Below, piece after piece: positions 16,091 through 24,800 of a stretch of DNA of 40,474 nt. Source of the DNA: an uncultured Amphritea sp. (lineage in GTDB: Bacteria > Pseudomonadota > Gammaproteobacteria > Pseudomonadales > Balneatricaceae); the NCBI RefSeq assembly GCF_937127095.1, contig NZ_CAKZLP010000089.1, forward strand, positions 1 to 40,474, written 5' to 3'. The translations under genes and the position numbers were made by a program. Within the stretch, counting starts at the first letter, position 1; each line of letters begins with the position of its first letter. The notes below the pieces were generated by a model. That model had not been told where the DNA came from and made no database searches. It saw nothing but the letters and a program-made list of their open reading frames with translations.

Positions 16091-17233
16091 ATGATGACAG
16101 ACGCAAACAACAGAATTGCACAACTGGAAGCGGAAAATAGCCGGTTGCGGCTGCAACTTGAACAGAGCCTGCAGACCAGTGTCGAAAAACAGGTGGAGCA
16201 TGAGCGCCTCTCGGGGCGCTTGGAGGATCTGCTGGATCTGCTACCCGCAGGGGTAGTGGTCATCGACAGCCGGGGGCGGGTCGCGGAGTGCAACAGCGCC
16301 GCTGAGCAGTTGCTGGGATTACCGCTAAGAGATGAAAACTGGGTAGCGGTGATACAGCGCAGTTTTGCCCCCCGTAGCGATGATGGTCATGAGGTCTCAC
16401 TAAAAAGTGGCCGACGCGTGAGTCTGTCGACCAGTACTCTGGCGAATGAGTCTGGTCAGTTGCTGATGCTCACCGACCAGACTGATACCCGACTGCTGCA
16501 AGGGCGTCTGGCGCATTATCAGCGCCTTTCTGAGATGGGGCGGATGATGGCATCGCTGGCGCATCAGGTGCGCACGCCGCTCTCTGCAGCGCTGCTCTAT
16601 GCCGGGCATCTGATGAAGCCGGAACTGCTGCCGGAACAGCGGATCAAATTTGCCGGAAAAGTGAAATCCCGTCTGGAAAATCTGGAGCTACAGGTGCGCG
16701 ATATGCTGATCTTTGCCCGGGGGGAAACCCGGCTGGAGGATCGTATCAGCATCGGCCAGCTGTTTCGCGAACTGGAAGATGCGCTGGATATGCCGTTGCA
16801 CAGCTGGGATGCCGATTGCGACTGTCTTAACCGTGTGCCTGAACTGACGTTACAGTGTAATAAAGACTCGTTGCTGGGGGCGATTATGAACCTGGTTAAC
16901 AACGCCCTGCAGGCGGGAGGCAAAGGTACAGAGCTGGTGATCGAAGCGCAACTGATCGGTGATAAGTTGTGTATTGAGGTGCGGGATAATGGTCCGGGAA
17001 TGGATGCGGAGCTGTGTAATAAAGTGATGGAGCCATTCTTTTCGACAAAGTCTCATGGCACCGGATTAGGGCTTGCGGTGGCGCAGGTGGTGGCGAAGGC
17101 GCACCATGGCGAGTTCCTGCTGCGCTCGCAGTTAGGCGTGGGCACTCAGGCTGCATTTCTCATTCCCTATCAAACGGGCAGTCAGGCTGGAAGTGAAAGT
17201 AGCGATACAGATAATGACAGTAGCAATGGGTAG
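16091..17233 (+). CDS. fleS: Flagellar sensor histidine kinase FleS
   Basis: FleS is the cytosolic kinase that phosphorylates FleR to turn on mid-stage basal body and hook genes. The 380-residue product has no membrane segment. It begins with a short coiled coil (residues 5-40, NRIAQLEAENSRLRLQLEQS), then a PAS domain (about residues 45-130; LLPAGVVVIDSRGRVAECNS). The HisKA domain carries the phospho-accepting H158 in LAHQVRTPLS. The HATPase domain shows NLVNNALQAGG, VRDNGPGMD and GTGLGLAVAQ. The C-terminus is Ser/Asp-rich and unconserved. The start ATG directly follows the fleQ stop, so translational coupling is likely. fleR begins 3 bases after it. Confidence 0.95.
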   Translation: MMTDANNRIAQLEAENSRLRLQLEQSLQTSVEKQVEHERLSGRLEDLLDLLPAGVVVIDSRGRVAECNSAAEQLLGLPLRDENWVAVIQRSFAPRSDDGHEVSLKSGRRVSLSTSTLANESGQLLMLTDQTDTRLLQGRLAHYQRLSEMGRMMASLAHQVRTPLSAALLYAGHLMKPELLPEQRIKFAGKVKSRLENLELQVRDMLIFARGETRLEDRISIGQLFRELEDALDMPLHSWDADCDCLNRVPELTLQCNKDSLLGAIMNLVNNALQAGGKGTELVIEAQLIGDKLCIEVRDNGPGMDAELCNKVMEPFFSTKSHGTGLGLAVAQVVAKAHHGEFLLRSQLGVGTQAAFLIPYQTGSQAGSESSDTDNDSSNG

Positions 17234-17236
17234 TTT

Positions 17237-18610
17237 ATGAGCATTCAGGTATTAGTGGTTGAAGACGATGCAGATCTGCGCGAAGCACTGGTCGACACGC
17301 TCGAGCTGGCGGGCTTTGATTATCTGGAAGCGGACTCAGGGGAACGCGCGCTGGAGGTGATTGCCGAGCATTCGGTGGATATGGTGGTCAGTGACGTCAA
17401 CATGGGCGGCATGGATGGACACCAGCTGCTGGAAAAAATTCAGCAGACTCAGCCCTGCCTGCCAGTGATGCTGATTACCGCTTATGGTCAGGTGAATAAA
17501 GCGGTGGATGCGATTCGCAGCGGCGCAGTGGACTATCTGATGAAACCGTTTGCGCCGGACGCGCTGATTGAGGTGATTAAACGTTATACCGGCACACAGA
17601 TTAATGAACAGGACAGCGTTCAGCCAATTGCGGAAGAGACCAGCAGCAAGCAGCTGCTGCAAGTCGCCCGGCGCGTTGCTGAAACTGATTCTACGGTGTT
17701 AATTACCGGTGAGAGTGGTACTGGTAAAGAGGTGTTGGCGCAGTATATCCATATGCACTCTCCCCGGGCGGACAAACCGTTTATCGCGATCAACTGTGCC
17801 GCGATTCCGGAAAATATGCTGGAAGCAACGCTGTTTGGCCATGAGAAGGGCGCATTTACCGGCGCCTATACCAGTAACCCGGGTAAGTTTGAGCAGGCCA
17901 ATGGCGGAACGATTTTGCTGGATGAGATCTCCGAGATGGATCTGGGTTTGCAGGCTAAATTGCTGCGGGTGCTGCAGGAACAGCAGGTGGAGCGGGTGGG
18001 TGGCCGCAAGGTGATCAACCTCGATGTGCGCATACTGGCAACCACCAACCGCAAGCTGGAAGAGTATGTCGCTGAGCATAAGTTTCGTGAAGATCTGTAT
18101 TACCGCCTGAATGTATTTCCGTTGCAGTGGTTGCCGCTACGTGAACGGATCGGCGATATTGTGCCCCTGGCACAGCGTCTGCTGGCTAAATACTCCCGCA
18201 AAATGAACCGCACCGCGGTATCGCTGAGTGAGGAAGCGCAGCGCGCCCTGCAGGCCTATCACTGGCCCGGCAATGTGCGTGAGTTGGATAATATTGTGCA
18301 GCGGGCGCTGATTTTGCAGCAAGGTGCGTTGATTGGCCCGGCTGATCTGCATATTCAGCCAGGTAGTATGCAAACCTCGGAGATGGCGGGTCGCATCAGC
18401 TCGGTCAGTATGTCTGTTGATGAAAGTAGTCAGCTGGGCAATGATATGAAACAGCATGAGTTTCAGTTGCTCATTGAGACACTGCGGGAAACCGGTGGCA
18501 GTCGTAAAGATGCAGCCGAAAAACTCGGTATCAGCCCACGAACACTGCGTTATAAACTGGCCCGGATTCGTGAGGCCGGAATTGATCTTGATGCCCAGTT
18601 AAAAAACTAA
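17237..18610 (+). CDS. fleR: Flagellar response regulator FleR (NtrC type)
   Basis: FleR is the sigma-54 activator partner of FleS. The receiver domain (residues 3-115) has the acidic pair D10/D11, the phosphorylation site D53 in VSDVNMGG and the conserved LMKPF lysine. The AAA+ domain (about residues 135-370) has Walker A GESGTGKE from residue 158, GAFTGA from residue 205 and ILLDEISEMD. The C-terminal Fis-like helix-turn-helix reads SRKDAAEKLGISPRTLRYKL. Its length of 457 residues is normal. In Pseudomonas the next gene is fliE, the start of a FleR-controlled operon; here fliE is about 12.4 kb further on, behind the acetate block. Confidence 0.96.
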   Translation: MSIQVLVVEDDADLREALVDTLELAGFDYLEADSGERALEVIAEHSVDMVVSDVNMGGMDGHQLLEKIQQTQPCLPVMLITAYGQVNKAVDAIRSGAVDYLMKPFAPDALIEVIKRYTGTQINEQDSVQPIAEETSSKQLLQVARRVAETDSTVLITGESGTGKEVLAQYIHMHSPRADKPFIAINCAAIPENMLEATLFGHEKGAFTGAYTSNPGKFEQANGGTILLDEISEMDLGLQAKLLRVLQEQQVERVGGRKVINLDVRILATTNRKLEEYVAEHKFREDLYYRLNVFPLQWLPLRERIGDIVPLAQRLLAKYSRKMNRTAVSLSEEAQRALQAYHWPGNVRELDNIVQRALILQQGALIGPADLHIQPGSMQTSEMAGRISSVSMSVDESSQLGNDMKQHEFQLLIETLRETGGSRKDAAEKLGISPRTLRYKLARIREAGIDLDAQLKN

Positions 18611-18642
18611 TTCATCATTATTTCGCTGTTTTGTGCGTCTAA

Positions 18643-18670
18643 AGTTGTAGTAAACAACCTTGCTACGACT
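18643..18670. other. Inverted repeat after fleR
   Basis: AGTTGTAG (18643-18650) and CTACGACT (18663-18670) pair with one G-T. A smaller stem GTTGT/ACAAC lies within the same stretch. There is no T-run, so this is at most a weak end signal for the fleQSR transcript. The remaining 298-base gap before acs holds the CrbR-box candidate and promoter-like sequences but no gene. Confidence 0.35.
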
Positions 18671-18686
18671 AATGGCCTGTGTCGGA

Positions 18687-18704
18687 TAGACCAATGTCTA
18701 ATTC
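18687..18704. promoter_or_regulatory. Candidate CrbR-type operator upstream of acs
   Basis: TAGACCAATGTCTA (18687-18700) is a perfect dyad, TAGAC-N4-GTCTA, followed by ATTC. The same 18-base stretch, with 14 identities, occurs at 25887-25904 between crbS and the symporter genes. A TATAAC box at 18726-18731 lies about 30 bases downstream, which would put the dyad near position -44, a normal place for a LuxR-type activator. The repeat and dyad are directly visible; the link to the response regulator is inferred from its presence at exactly the genes such a regulator would control. Confidence 0.5.
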
Positions 18705-18856
18705 AGCAGGAATCGGTCACTTCGGTATAACATTAACCACTAAAAATAATAGTTTCAGAAGTTTGGTTTAACTCGGAACATGAAATACCTGAAATACTCG
18801 CCGCAATAACAATAATATCGGTAAAACAGGGATAGGGAGACGTGGTTATCGGCTTT

Positions 18857-18886
18857 TTGATAGCTATAGTTACTGCAAAGAATAAT
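18857..18886 (+). promoter_or_regulatory. Possible sigma-70 promoter close to acs
   Basis: TTGATA (18857-18862) and AATAAT (18881-18886) are separated by 18 bases and each match the consensus in five of six positions. The resulting leader would be only about 16 bases, just enough for the TAAGGG ribosome binding site before ATG 18909. It is an alternative or additional promoter to the one placed near 18726. Confidence 0.3.
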
Positions 18887-18908
18887 TAACAAGCTAAGGG
18901 CATCTCAC

Positions 18909-20861
18909 ATGAGCGATTCTAAGTTATATCCGGTTAGCGAAGAGCTGGCTGCGACTGCGCATATCAATAATGAAAAATATCTGGCGATGTATGAGCAGTC
19001 AATTAATGATCCTGATACTTTCTGGGGTGAGGAAGGTAAGCGTCTTGATTGGTTCAAGCCATATACCAAAGTTAAAAATACCACCTTTGATCCGCACAAT
19101 GTTGATATCCGCTGGTTTGAAGATGGTACGCTGAACGCCTCCTATAACTGTCTGGACCGCCACCTGGAAACCCGTGGTGATCAGGTTGCGATTATCTGGG
19201 AAGGTGATGATCCAAGTGATTCTGAAAATATCACCTATCGCGATCTGCATGAGCGCGTGTGTAAGTTTGCCAATGCACTGAAAGCCCGCGGCGTTGAAAA
19301 AGGTGACGTTGTTACCCTCTATATGCCGATGATTCCTGAAGCGGCTGTTGCCATGCTGGCCTGTACCCGTATCGGTGCGGTGCACTCAATCGTCTTTGGT
19401 GGATTCTCTCCGGAAGCGCTGGCTGCCCGTATCGAGGGTGCTGAATCTAAGGTCGTTGTAACCTCTAACTACTCTCTGCGTGCCGGTAAGTCTGTACCGC
19501 TGAAACTAAACGTTGATAAAGCGCTGAAACACGAAGCGGCTAAAGCCCTGGTGCAAAGCGTTATCGTTGTTAAGCGTGTCGAACAGGATGTTGCCTGGGA
19601 TGACAGCGTTGATGTCTGGTACGAAGATCTGGTTGCCAATGCTTCTGCAGACTGCCCTGCCGAAGAGATGGAAGCAGAAGCTCCCATGTTCATCCTCTAC
19701 ACTTCCGGTTCTACCGGTGCACCAAAAGGTCTGAAGCATACGACCGGTGGTTACATGGTGTATGCGGCGATGACCCATGAGTACGCCTTCGATTATAAAG
19801 AGGGTGATATCTACTGGTGTACCGCTGACGTGGGCTGGGTAACCGGCCACAGTTATATTGTTTATGGCCCGCTGGCTAACGGTGCAACCTCGCTGATGTT
19901 TGAAGGTGTGCCGAGCTATCCGGATAACAGCCGTTTTGGCCGTGTTATCGAGAAGCATAAAGTTAACCAGTTCTACACTGCGCCAACGGCGATCCGTGCG
20001 TTGATGCAGCAGGGTGAAGATGTGCTGGGTGATTCAGACCTGTCCAGTCTTCGCATTCTGGGTTCAGTGGGTGAGCCTATCAACCCTGAAGCCTGGGAAT
20101 GGTACTACCGTATTGTCGGTCAGAACCGCTGCCCAATAGTTGATACCTGGTGGCAGACTGAGACCGGTGGCATGATGATTCTGCCGCTGCCGGGTGCGAC
20201 TGCCGCTAAGCCGGGTGCGGCTTCCCGTCCGTTCTTTGGTGTACAGCCTGCGCTGCTGGATGCCGAAGGTAATGAGCTGGAAGGTGCAACTGACGGTAAC
20301 CTGGTGATTAAAGATTCCTGGCCGGGTCAGAGTCGTTCCATCTGGGGCGACCATGAGCGCTTTACTCAAACCTACTTCACTACGTATAAGGGTTACTACA
20401 CTACCGGTGACGGTGCCCGCCGTGATGAAGATGGTTACTACTGGATTACCGGTCGTGTCGATGACGTTATCAACGTTTCCGGTCACCGTATGGGTACAGC
20501 TGAGGTAGAGTCTGCGCTGGTTGCGCACCCTGCCGTTGCTGAAGCTGCCGTTGTTGGTTATCCCCATGAGCTGAAAGGTCAGGGTATCTATGTTTATGTA
20601 ACCCTGCAGTCTGGTTTTGAACAATCTGAAGAGCTGCTGCAAGAGCTGCGCTTACATGTGCGTTCAGAGATCGGTCCAATCGCGTCTCCCGACCTGATTC
20701 AGTTTGCGCCGGGTATGCCTAAGACCCGTTCGGGTAAAATTATGCGTCGAATTCTGCGTAAAATTGCTGAGAATGACTTTGATGCGCTGGGTGATACCTC
20801 CACGCTGGCGGATCCGTCGGTGGTCGATGATCTGATTGAGAATCGTATGAACCGTAAGTAA
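18909..20861 (+). CDS. acs: Acetyl-CoA synthetase (AMP-forming)
   Basis: Acs activates acetate with ATP and CoA to acetyl-CoA, AMP and PPi, and is the high-affinity route for acetate use. The 650-residue product matches family length. It shows the adenylate-forming P-loop YTSGSTGAPKG (residues 264-274), the core motif DTWWQTETGG (W414 region) and the hinge/C-terminal block YYTTGDGARRDEDGYYWITG. K610 in PKTRSGKIMRRI is the catalytic lysine that Pat-type acetyltransferases usually silence. The P-loop has Ala where enterics have Lys (STGKPKG), a position that tolerates variation in the superfamily. Codon use is strongly biased (CTG, GGT, CGT), as in a highly expressed gene. It is followed by a terminator and then by the CrbR-like regulator that probably controls it. 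Confidence 0.97.
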   Translation: MSDSKLYPVSEELAATAHINNEKYLAMYEQSINDPDTFWGEEGKRLDWFKPYTKVKNTTFDPHNVDIRWFEDGTLNASYNCLDRHLETRGDQVAIIWEGDDPSDSENITYRDLHERVCKFANALKARGVEKGDVVTLYMPMIPEAAVAMLACTRIGAVHSIVFGGFSPEALAARIEGAESKVVVTSNYSLRAGKSVPLKLNVDKALKHEAAKALVQSVIVVKRVEQDVAWDDSVDVWYEDLVANASADCPAEEMEAEAPMFILYTSGSTGAPKGLKHTTGGYMVYAAMTHEYAFDYKEGDIYWCTADVGWVTGHSYIVYGPLANGATSLMFEGVPSYPDNSRFGRVIEKHKVNQFYTAPTAIRALMQQGEDVLGDSDLSSLRILGSVGEPINPEAWEWYYRIVGQNRCPIVDTWWQTETGGMMILPLPGATAAKPGAASRPFFGVQPALLDAEGNELEGATDGNLVIKDSWPGQSRSIWGDHERFTQTYFTTYKGYYTTGDGARRDEDGYYWITGRVDDVINVSGHRMGTAEVESALVAHPAVAEAAVVGYPHELKGQGIYVYVTLQSGFEQSEELLQELRLHVRSEIGPIASPDLIQFAPGMPKTRSGKIMRRILRKIAENDFDALGDTSTLADPSVVDDLIENRMNRK

Positions 20862-20898
20862 TTGTGCTACCGAATTAATTTCGGACTACAATTCCCTT

Positions 20899-20939
20899 AC
20901 TCCCTCCCGGTTTTTTAGGTCGGGGGGGAGTTTTGCTTT
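20899..20939 (+). terminator. Terminator after acs
   Basis: ACTCCCTCCCG (20899-20909) pairs with CGGGGGGGAGT (20921-20931), with one G-T pair, and is followed by TTTTGCTTT. It ends the acs transcript, so crbR needs its own promoter or read-through. Confidence 0.85.
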
Positions 20940-21000
20940 AAAAGTGGTGTTAATATAATCAGGTGCAGCCGATAGGCTGGCACTCTATAAGCGGATATAT

Positions 21001-21031
21001 TTACCTGTTTTCGCAGGCTGAAAACAGGTAA
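21001..21031 (+). promoter_or_regulatory. Perfect 12-bp inverted repeat abutting the crbR ribosome binding site
   Basis: TTACCTGTTTTC (21001-21012) and GAAAACAGGTAA (21020-21031) are exact reverse complements around a 7-base loop. The right arm runs straight into the strong ribosome binding site AAGGAGGG. The repeat could be an operator or an RNA hairpin that controls access of ribosomes. There is no T-run, so it is not a normal terminator. A TATAAT box at 20954-20959 upstream could be the -10 of the crbR promoter. Confidence 0.7.
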
Positions 21032-21048
21032 GGAGGGAGATTAGCTGA

Positions 21049-21714
21049 ATGCAACTGGCGCAGAAGATAATCATTGCGGATGACCATCCGTTGTTCCGAG
21101 CGGCGCTGAAACAGGCCGTTACTCAGGCTGTTCCTGGTGTAGAAACCGTCGAAGCCGATTCCCTGGAAGCCGTTCAGGCTGCTGTTGAAAATAATCCTGA
21201 TGCTGATCTGGTGTTGCTTGATCTGCATATGCCAGGCACCAATGGATTTACCGGTTTGGTTTTCCTTCGAGGAAAAAACCCCGGCATTCCTGTTGTGGTC
21301 GTTTCCGGTAGTGAAGAGTCATCCGTGATGAAGCGTGCGCTGGACTATGGTGCTTCTGGCTTTATTCCTAAATCCTCTACGCTTGATGTGATCGCCGAAG
21401 CGATTACTGCGGTACTTGAAGGCGAGGAGTGGTTGCCTCAAGAGGTGGCTGAGGGAGTTGTTGATGTCACAGCGGAAGATCAGAAATTTGCCACCAACCT
21501 GGCGTCATTGACACCGCAGCAGTTTCGGGTGCTGACGATGCTGACCGAAGGTTTGCTGAATAAGCAGATCGCCTATGATCTGAATGTGTCTGAAGCGACC
21601 ATTAAGGCACATGTGACTGCGATTTTGCGTAAGCTGGGCGTACACAGCCGAACTCAGGCTGTTATTGCCGCGCAGCGTCTGTGTGTTGATCCGCCTAAAA
21701 CTGAGATGAGCTGA
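21049..21714 (+). CDS. crbR: LuxR/NarL-family response regulator, CrbR-like acetate-switch regulator
   Basis: CrbR (ErdR in Pseudomonas) is the transcription factor of the CrbS/CrbR acetate switch and activates acs. The 221-residue product has a receiver domain (residues 6-125) with D11/D12, phosphorylation site D58 in LVLLDLHMPG, VVSGSEE and a conserved lysine in FIPKSS. The LuxR-type helix-turn-helix (about residues 153-212) reads LTPQQFRVLTMLTEGLLNKQ and SEATIKAHVTAILRKLGVHS. It lies directly after acs and opposite a hybrid kinase with a transporter domain, which is the expected partner set. The assignment to CrbR rather than another NarL-type regulator rests on this context. The leader holds a striking inverted repeat next to the ribosome binding site. 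Confidence 0.88.
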   Translation: MQLAQKIIIADDHPLFRAALKQAVTQAVPGVETVEADSLEAVQAAVENNPDADLVLLDLHMPGTNGFTGLVFLRGKNPGIPVVVVSGSEESSVMKRALDYGASGFIPKSSTLDVIAEAITAVLEGEEWLPQEVAEGVVDVTAEDQKFATNLASLTPQQFRVLTMLTEGLLNKQIAYDLNVSEATIKAHVTAILRKLGVHSRTQAVIAAQRLCVDPPKTEMS

Positions 21715-21768
21715 TTTTCGTAAGATGGCGATTTCTTTAAGATGAGAGTATTGCCACCGGTTGTGAAT

Positions 21769-21801
21769 AAAAGCGTGTACCTTCGGGGCGCGCTTTTTTT
21801 G
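21769..21801 (+). terminator. Terminator after crbR
   Basis: AAGCGTG pairs with CGCGCTT around a CC-TTCG-GG tip, a stable UUCG-type loop, and is followed by a run of T. It lies about 55 bases after the crbR stop. Confidence 0.85.
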
Positions 21802-21826
21802 TGCTTGTGTGATGATTTGTAGCGCT

Positions 21827-21854
21827 AAAAATGAGCCTGGTTTTGGTCAGGCTC
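21827..21854 (-). terminator. Terminator after crbS (- strand)
   Basis: CAGGCTC/GAGCCTG form a perfect 7-bp stem (21833-21839 with 21848-21854). Read on the - strand it is followed by ATTTTT. It lies 17 bases after the crbS stop and separates the convergent crbR and crbS transcripts. Confidence 0.88.
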
Positions 21855-21870
21855 TGGCTGTTATGGCCTG

Positions 21871-24800
21871 TTATGACTTGGCGGTAGTGATCAGCTTGCT
21901 GATAACGGCTCTTAACGCTGCCGGTTTTATCGGTTTGTGCAAAATCTCAGCCTGAGTCTCGGCGATCTCCTCTTTGACTGCATCGGTCCGGTCTGCGGTG
22001 ATAACAACCGCAGGGATTGGATGGTGCCAGAGCTCTCCTAGTTGCTGTAGTGCCATGACCCCGGTGCGGGTTTCGTCGAGGTGATAATCCGCAAGGATAA
22101 TGTCGGGAATAAATTCCTCTTCTATGACCTGAACTTTGGCTTCTGAGGCAGAGATGGCGGTTAGTACGGAGCAGGACCATCCCCGTAAGAGGGCGCTCAT
22201 CCCCTCGAGTATTTTAGGCTCATTATCGATTACCAGTACTTTGATCCCTTCCAGGCCTTTACTGCGGATCCAGCCACGCTTTTCGGGTCGGGGCTTAACG
22301 GCTTTGGCTTTGTCTCCCAGGGGGACGCTGACGCTGAATACAGTGCCGTTGCCGGGCCATGAGCGAACATTGATTGGGTGGTTTAGCATTTTTGCGATCC
22401 GTTCGGTGATCGCCAGCCCCAGTCCGAGTCCGTTTACCTGAGAGTGTTTCGGGTTGTCGATTCTGCGGAACTCTTCGAATACCTCGCCGAGTTTGTCTTT
22501 GGGTATGCCGACGCCGGTGTCCCAGACCTCAATGCGTAAGTGACTCCCCTGGCGACGGCAGCCCAGCATGATTTTTCCCTGCTGGGTATAGCGGATCGCA
22601 TTGGAAAGGAAGTTTTGCAGCACCCGGCGTAGCAGTTGCTGATCGGAGTGGACGACCTGACAGCACTTAACAAAATCGAACTGCAGCTGTTTCTCTTCCG
22701 CCAGTGCGGTGAATTCGGCGCTCAGGTTGTCGAACATCCCGTTGATAGAAAAATGACTGAGGTTTGGCTCAAGCGCTCCGGCATCCAGTTTAGAGATATC
22801 CAGGATGGTGGTTATAAGGCTTTCAGCGGCCTTCAGTGAGCCGTCCAGGTTGTTGACTAGCTGGTGGGTCTCTTCCGTGTGTTTTTGCTGTGCCAAGGCT
22901 GAGATGAACAGCCGTGCTGCATTTAAAGGCTGGAGGAGGTCGTGGCTGGCTGCAGCGAGAAAACGGGTTTTACCCAGATTGGCAGCATCAGCATCAAACT
23001 TGGCTTGCCGTAACTCATCTTCGATCAGGGCGCGTACCGTATTTTCTTTACGCAGCTCTTTGTTGACTACCGACAGTGTGTGGGTTCTTTCCCGGACTCT
23101 TTGTTCCAGATTCTCGTTGGTTTCCTGCAGTAACTGCTCCGCTTTCCGGCGCTCAGTAATATCCTGATAAAGTGTGAAATACCCCAACAGTTCGTTGTTT
23201 TCATTGCTATGGGGAATGTAGGTAACTTCGGCATATTTGAACTTACCATCGATCGAGGGAAGTTCAGTCTCAAAGCGTTGTCGTTCGCCCTGCAATACTT
23301 TGCTGACATAGGGCAGGCGCATCTCCAGTTCCTCCTTAGAGAGGATGCTGTTGCTGTTGACGCCGGCGATGTTGTGCCGGTCAAGTCCGAAGGTGCGGGC
23401 ATAGGCTTTATTGACGAAGCGGAAGTTGCGATCGGTATCCAGAAAGGCGATCAGCACCGGGACGTTATCAGTATAGGTTCGAACATTCTGTTCGCTTTCG
23501 CGGAGTGCCTCCTGTACCCGTTTGTGTTCGGTGATATCCATATAGGTGTTAACAAAGCCACCATTCGGCATGCGGTTGCCCCGGACCTCCAGTACCGACC
23601 CGTCGGTTCGAAGCCGTTCATAGGAGTGCGCCTTACCTTCTTTGAGTATTGTCAGACGGTTTTTAACCTGTTCTTCTGCATCGCCCGGACCATACTCACC
23701 TTTGGTGGCGTTGTAGCGGAATATGTCTTCAATTGGGCGGCCTACGCAGATCAGTCCGTCAGGGTAATCGAACATATCAATATAGCGGCGGTTCCAGGCG
23801 ACCAGGCGCATCTGTTGATCAACCACGCTGATGCCCATGGTGATATTTTCGATGGTGGATTGCAGTAGTGAGCGGTTGAAGCGGAGCGCCTGGGATGCCT
23901 CATCGACAATGGTGACGACATCACCGATCTGCATATCTTTACCACGCAGGGTGGAGGCAAGCACGATTCTGGCAGAGGATGCACCGATAACCCCGGCCAG
24001 CAGTCGTTCGGTGAACTGGATCAGTTCCGGGCTGGCTTTATCCCCAGATAAAGGCGACTCGATTCCAGCCTTCAGTGCGAAACCGGTAAATGCGTGCTGG
24101 GTGCGGCTGATCCCGAGAAAACGTTCGGTGAGAATCTGTAGATCACCGACGGTGGCATGGCTGAATACCCGGGAGGGTTCGGACAGATCTTTACTATAAA
24201 CATCAACAAAGGCGCTTGCCTGAATCCGGTCGACCAAACGCTGGGGGCTGTAACGGGAGATCAGAATATACAAAAATGCGTTAATGGATACGCTCCAGAA
24301 CGCGCCATGGGTGAGTGGGTCCATGCCGGTCAGACCAAATAGCTGGGTTGGTCTTAGCAGTTCAGAGCCAAATAAACCGCTCTGGAGGAATGATGTGGGC
24401 ATCAGTCCGGCGCTGGCCATAGTTGGAAACACCAGCGTATAAAGCCAGATCAGAAAACCAGCGCAGAGGCCAGCGAGAATGCCGTGGCGTGAGCCGGTTT
24501 TCCAGTAGACTCCGCCGAGCAGTCCCGGTAGGAACTGGGCGGCGGCTACAAAGGCCAGCAGGCCAAATGAGGCCAGCGTGCCCTGATCACCGAGAATACG
24601 GTAATAGAAATAGGCCATGATCATCAGGCATATAATGGTGATGCGCCTTACCCGCAGCAGCATTGCACCCAGGTCTTTGTTTTTTGACAGCTTTAACCAG
24701 GACACTCTGAGCAGCAACGGCATGACGATGTCGTTGCACACCATGGTGGACAGGGTGATGGAGGCAACAATAACCATACTGGTGGCTGCAGATAGTCCGC

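Noticed and set aside
19698..19730. Acs P-loop STGAPKG instead of STGKPKG as a sign of an inactive enzyme
   Set aside because: That position is variable in adenylate-forming enzymes; all other motifs and the catalytic K610 are present.
20064..20642. Antisense open frame inside acs
   Set aside because: Arises from the biased codon use of acs on the other strand; no recognisable domains.
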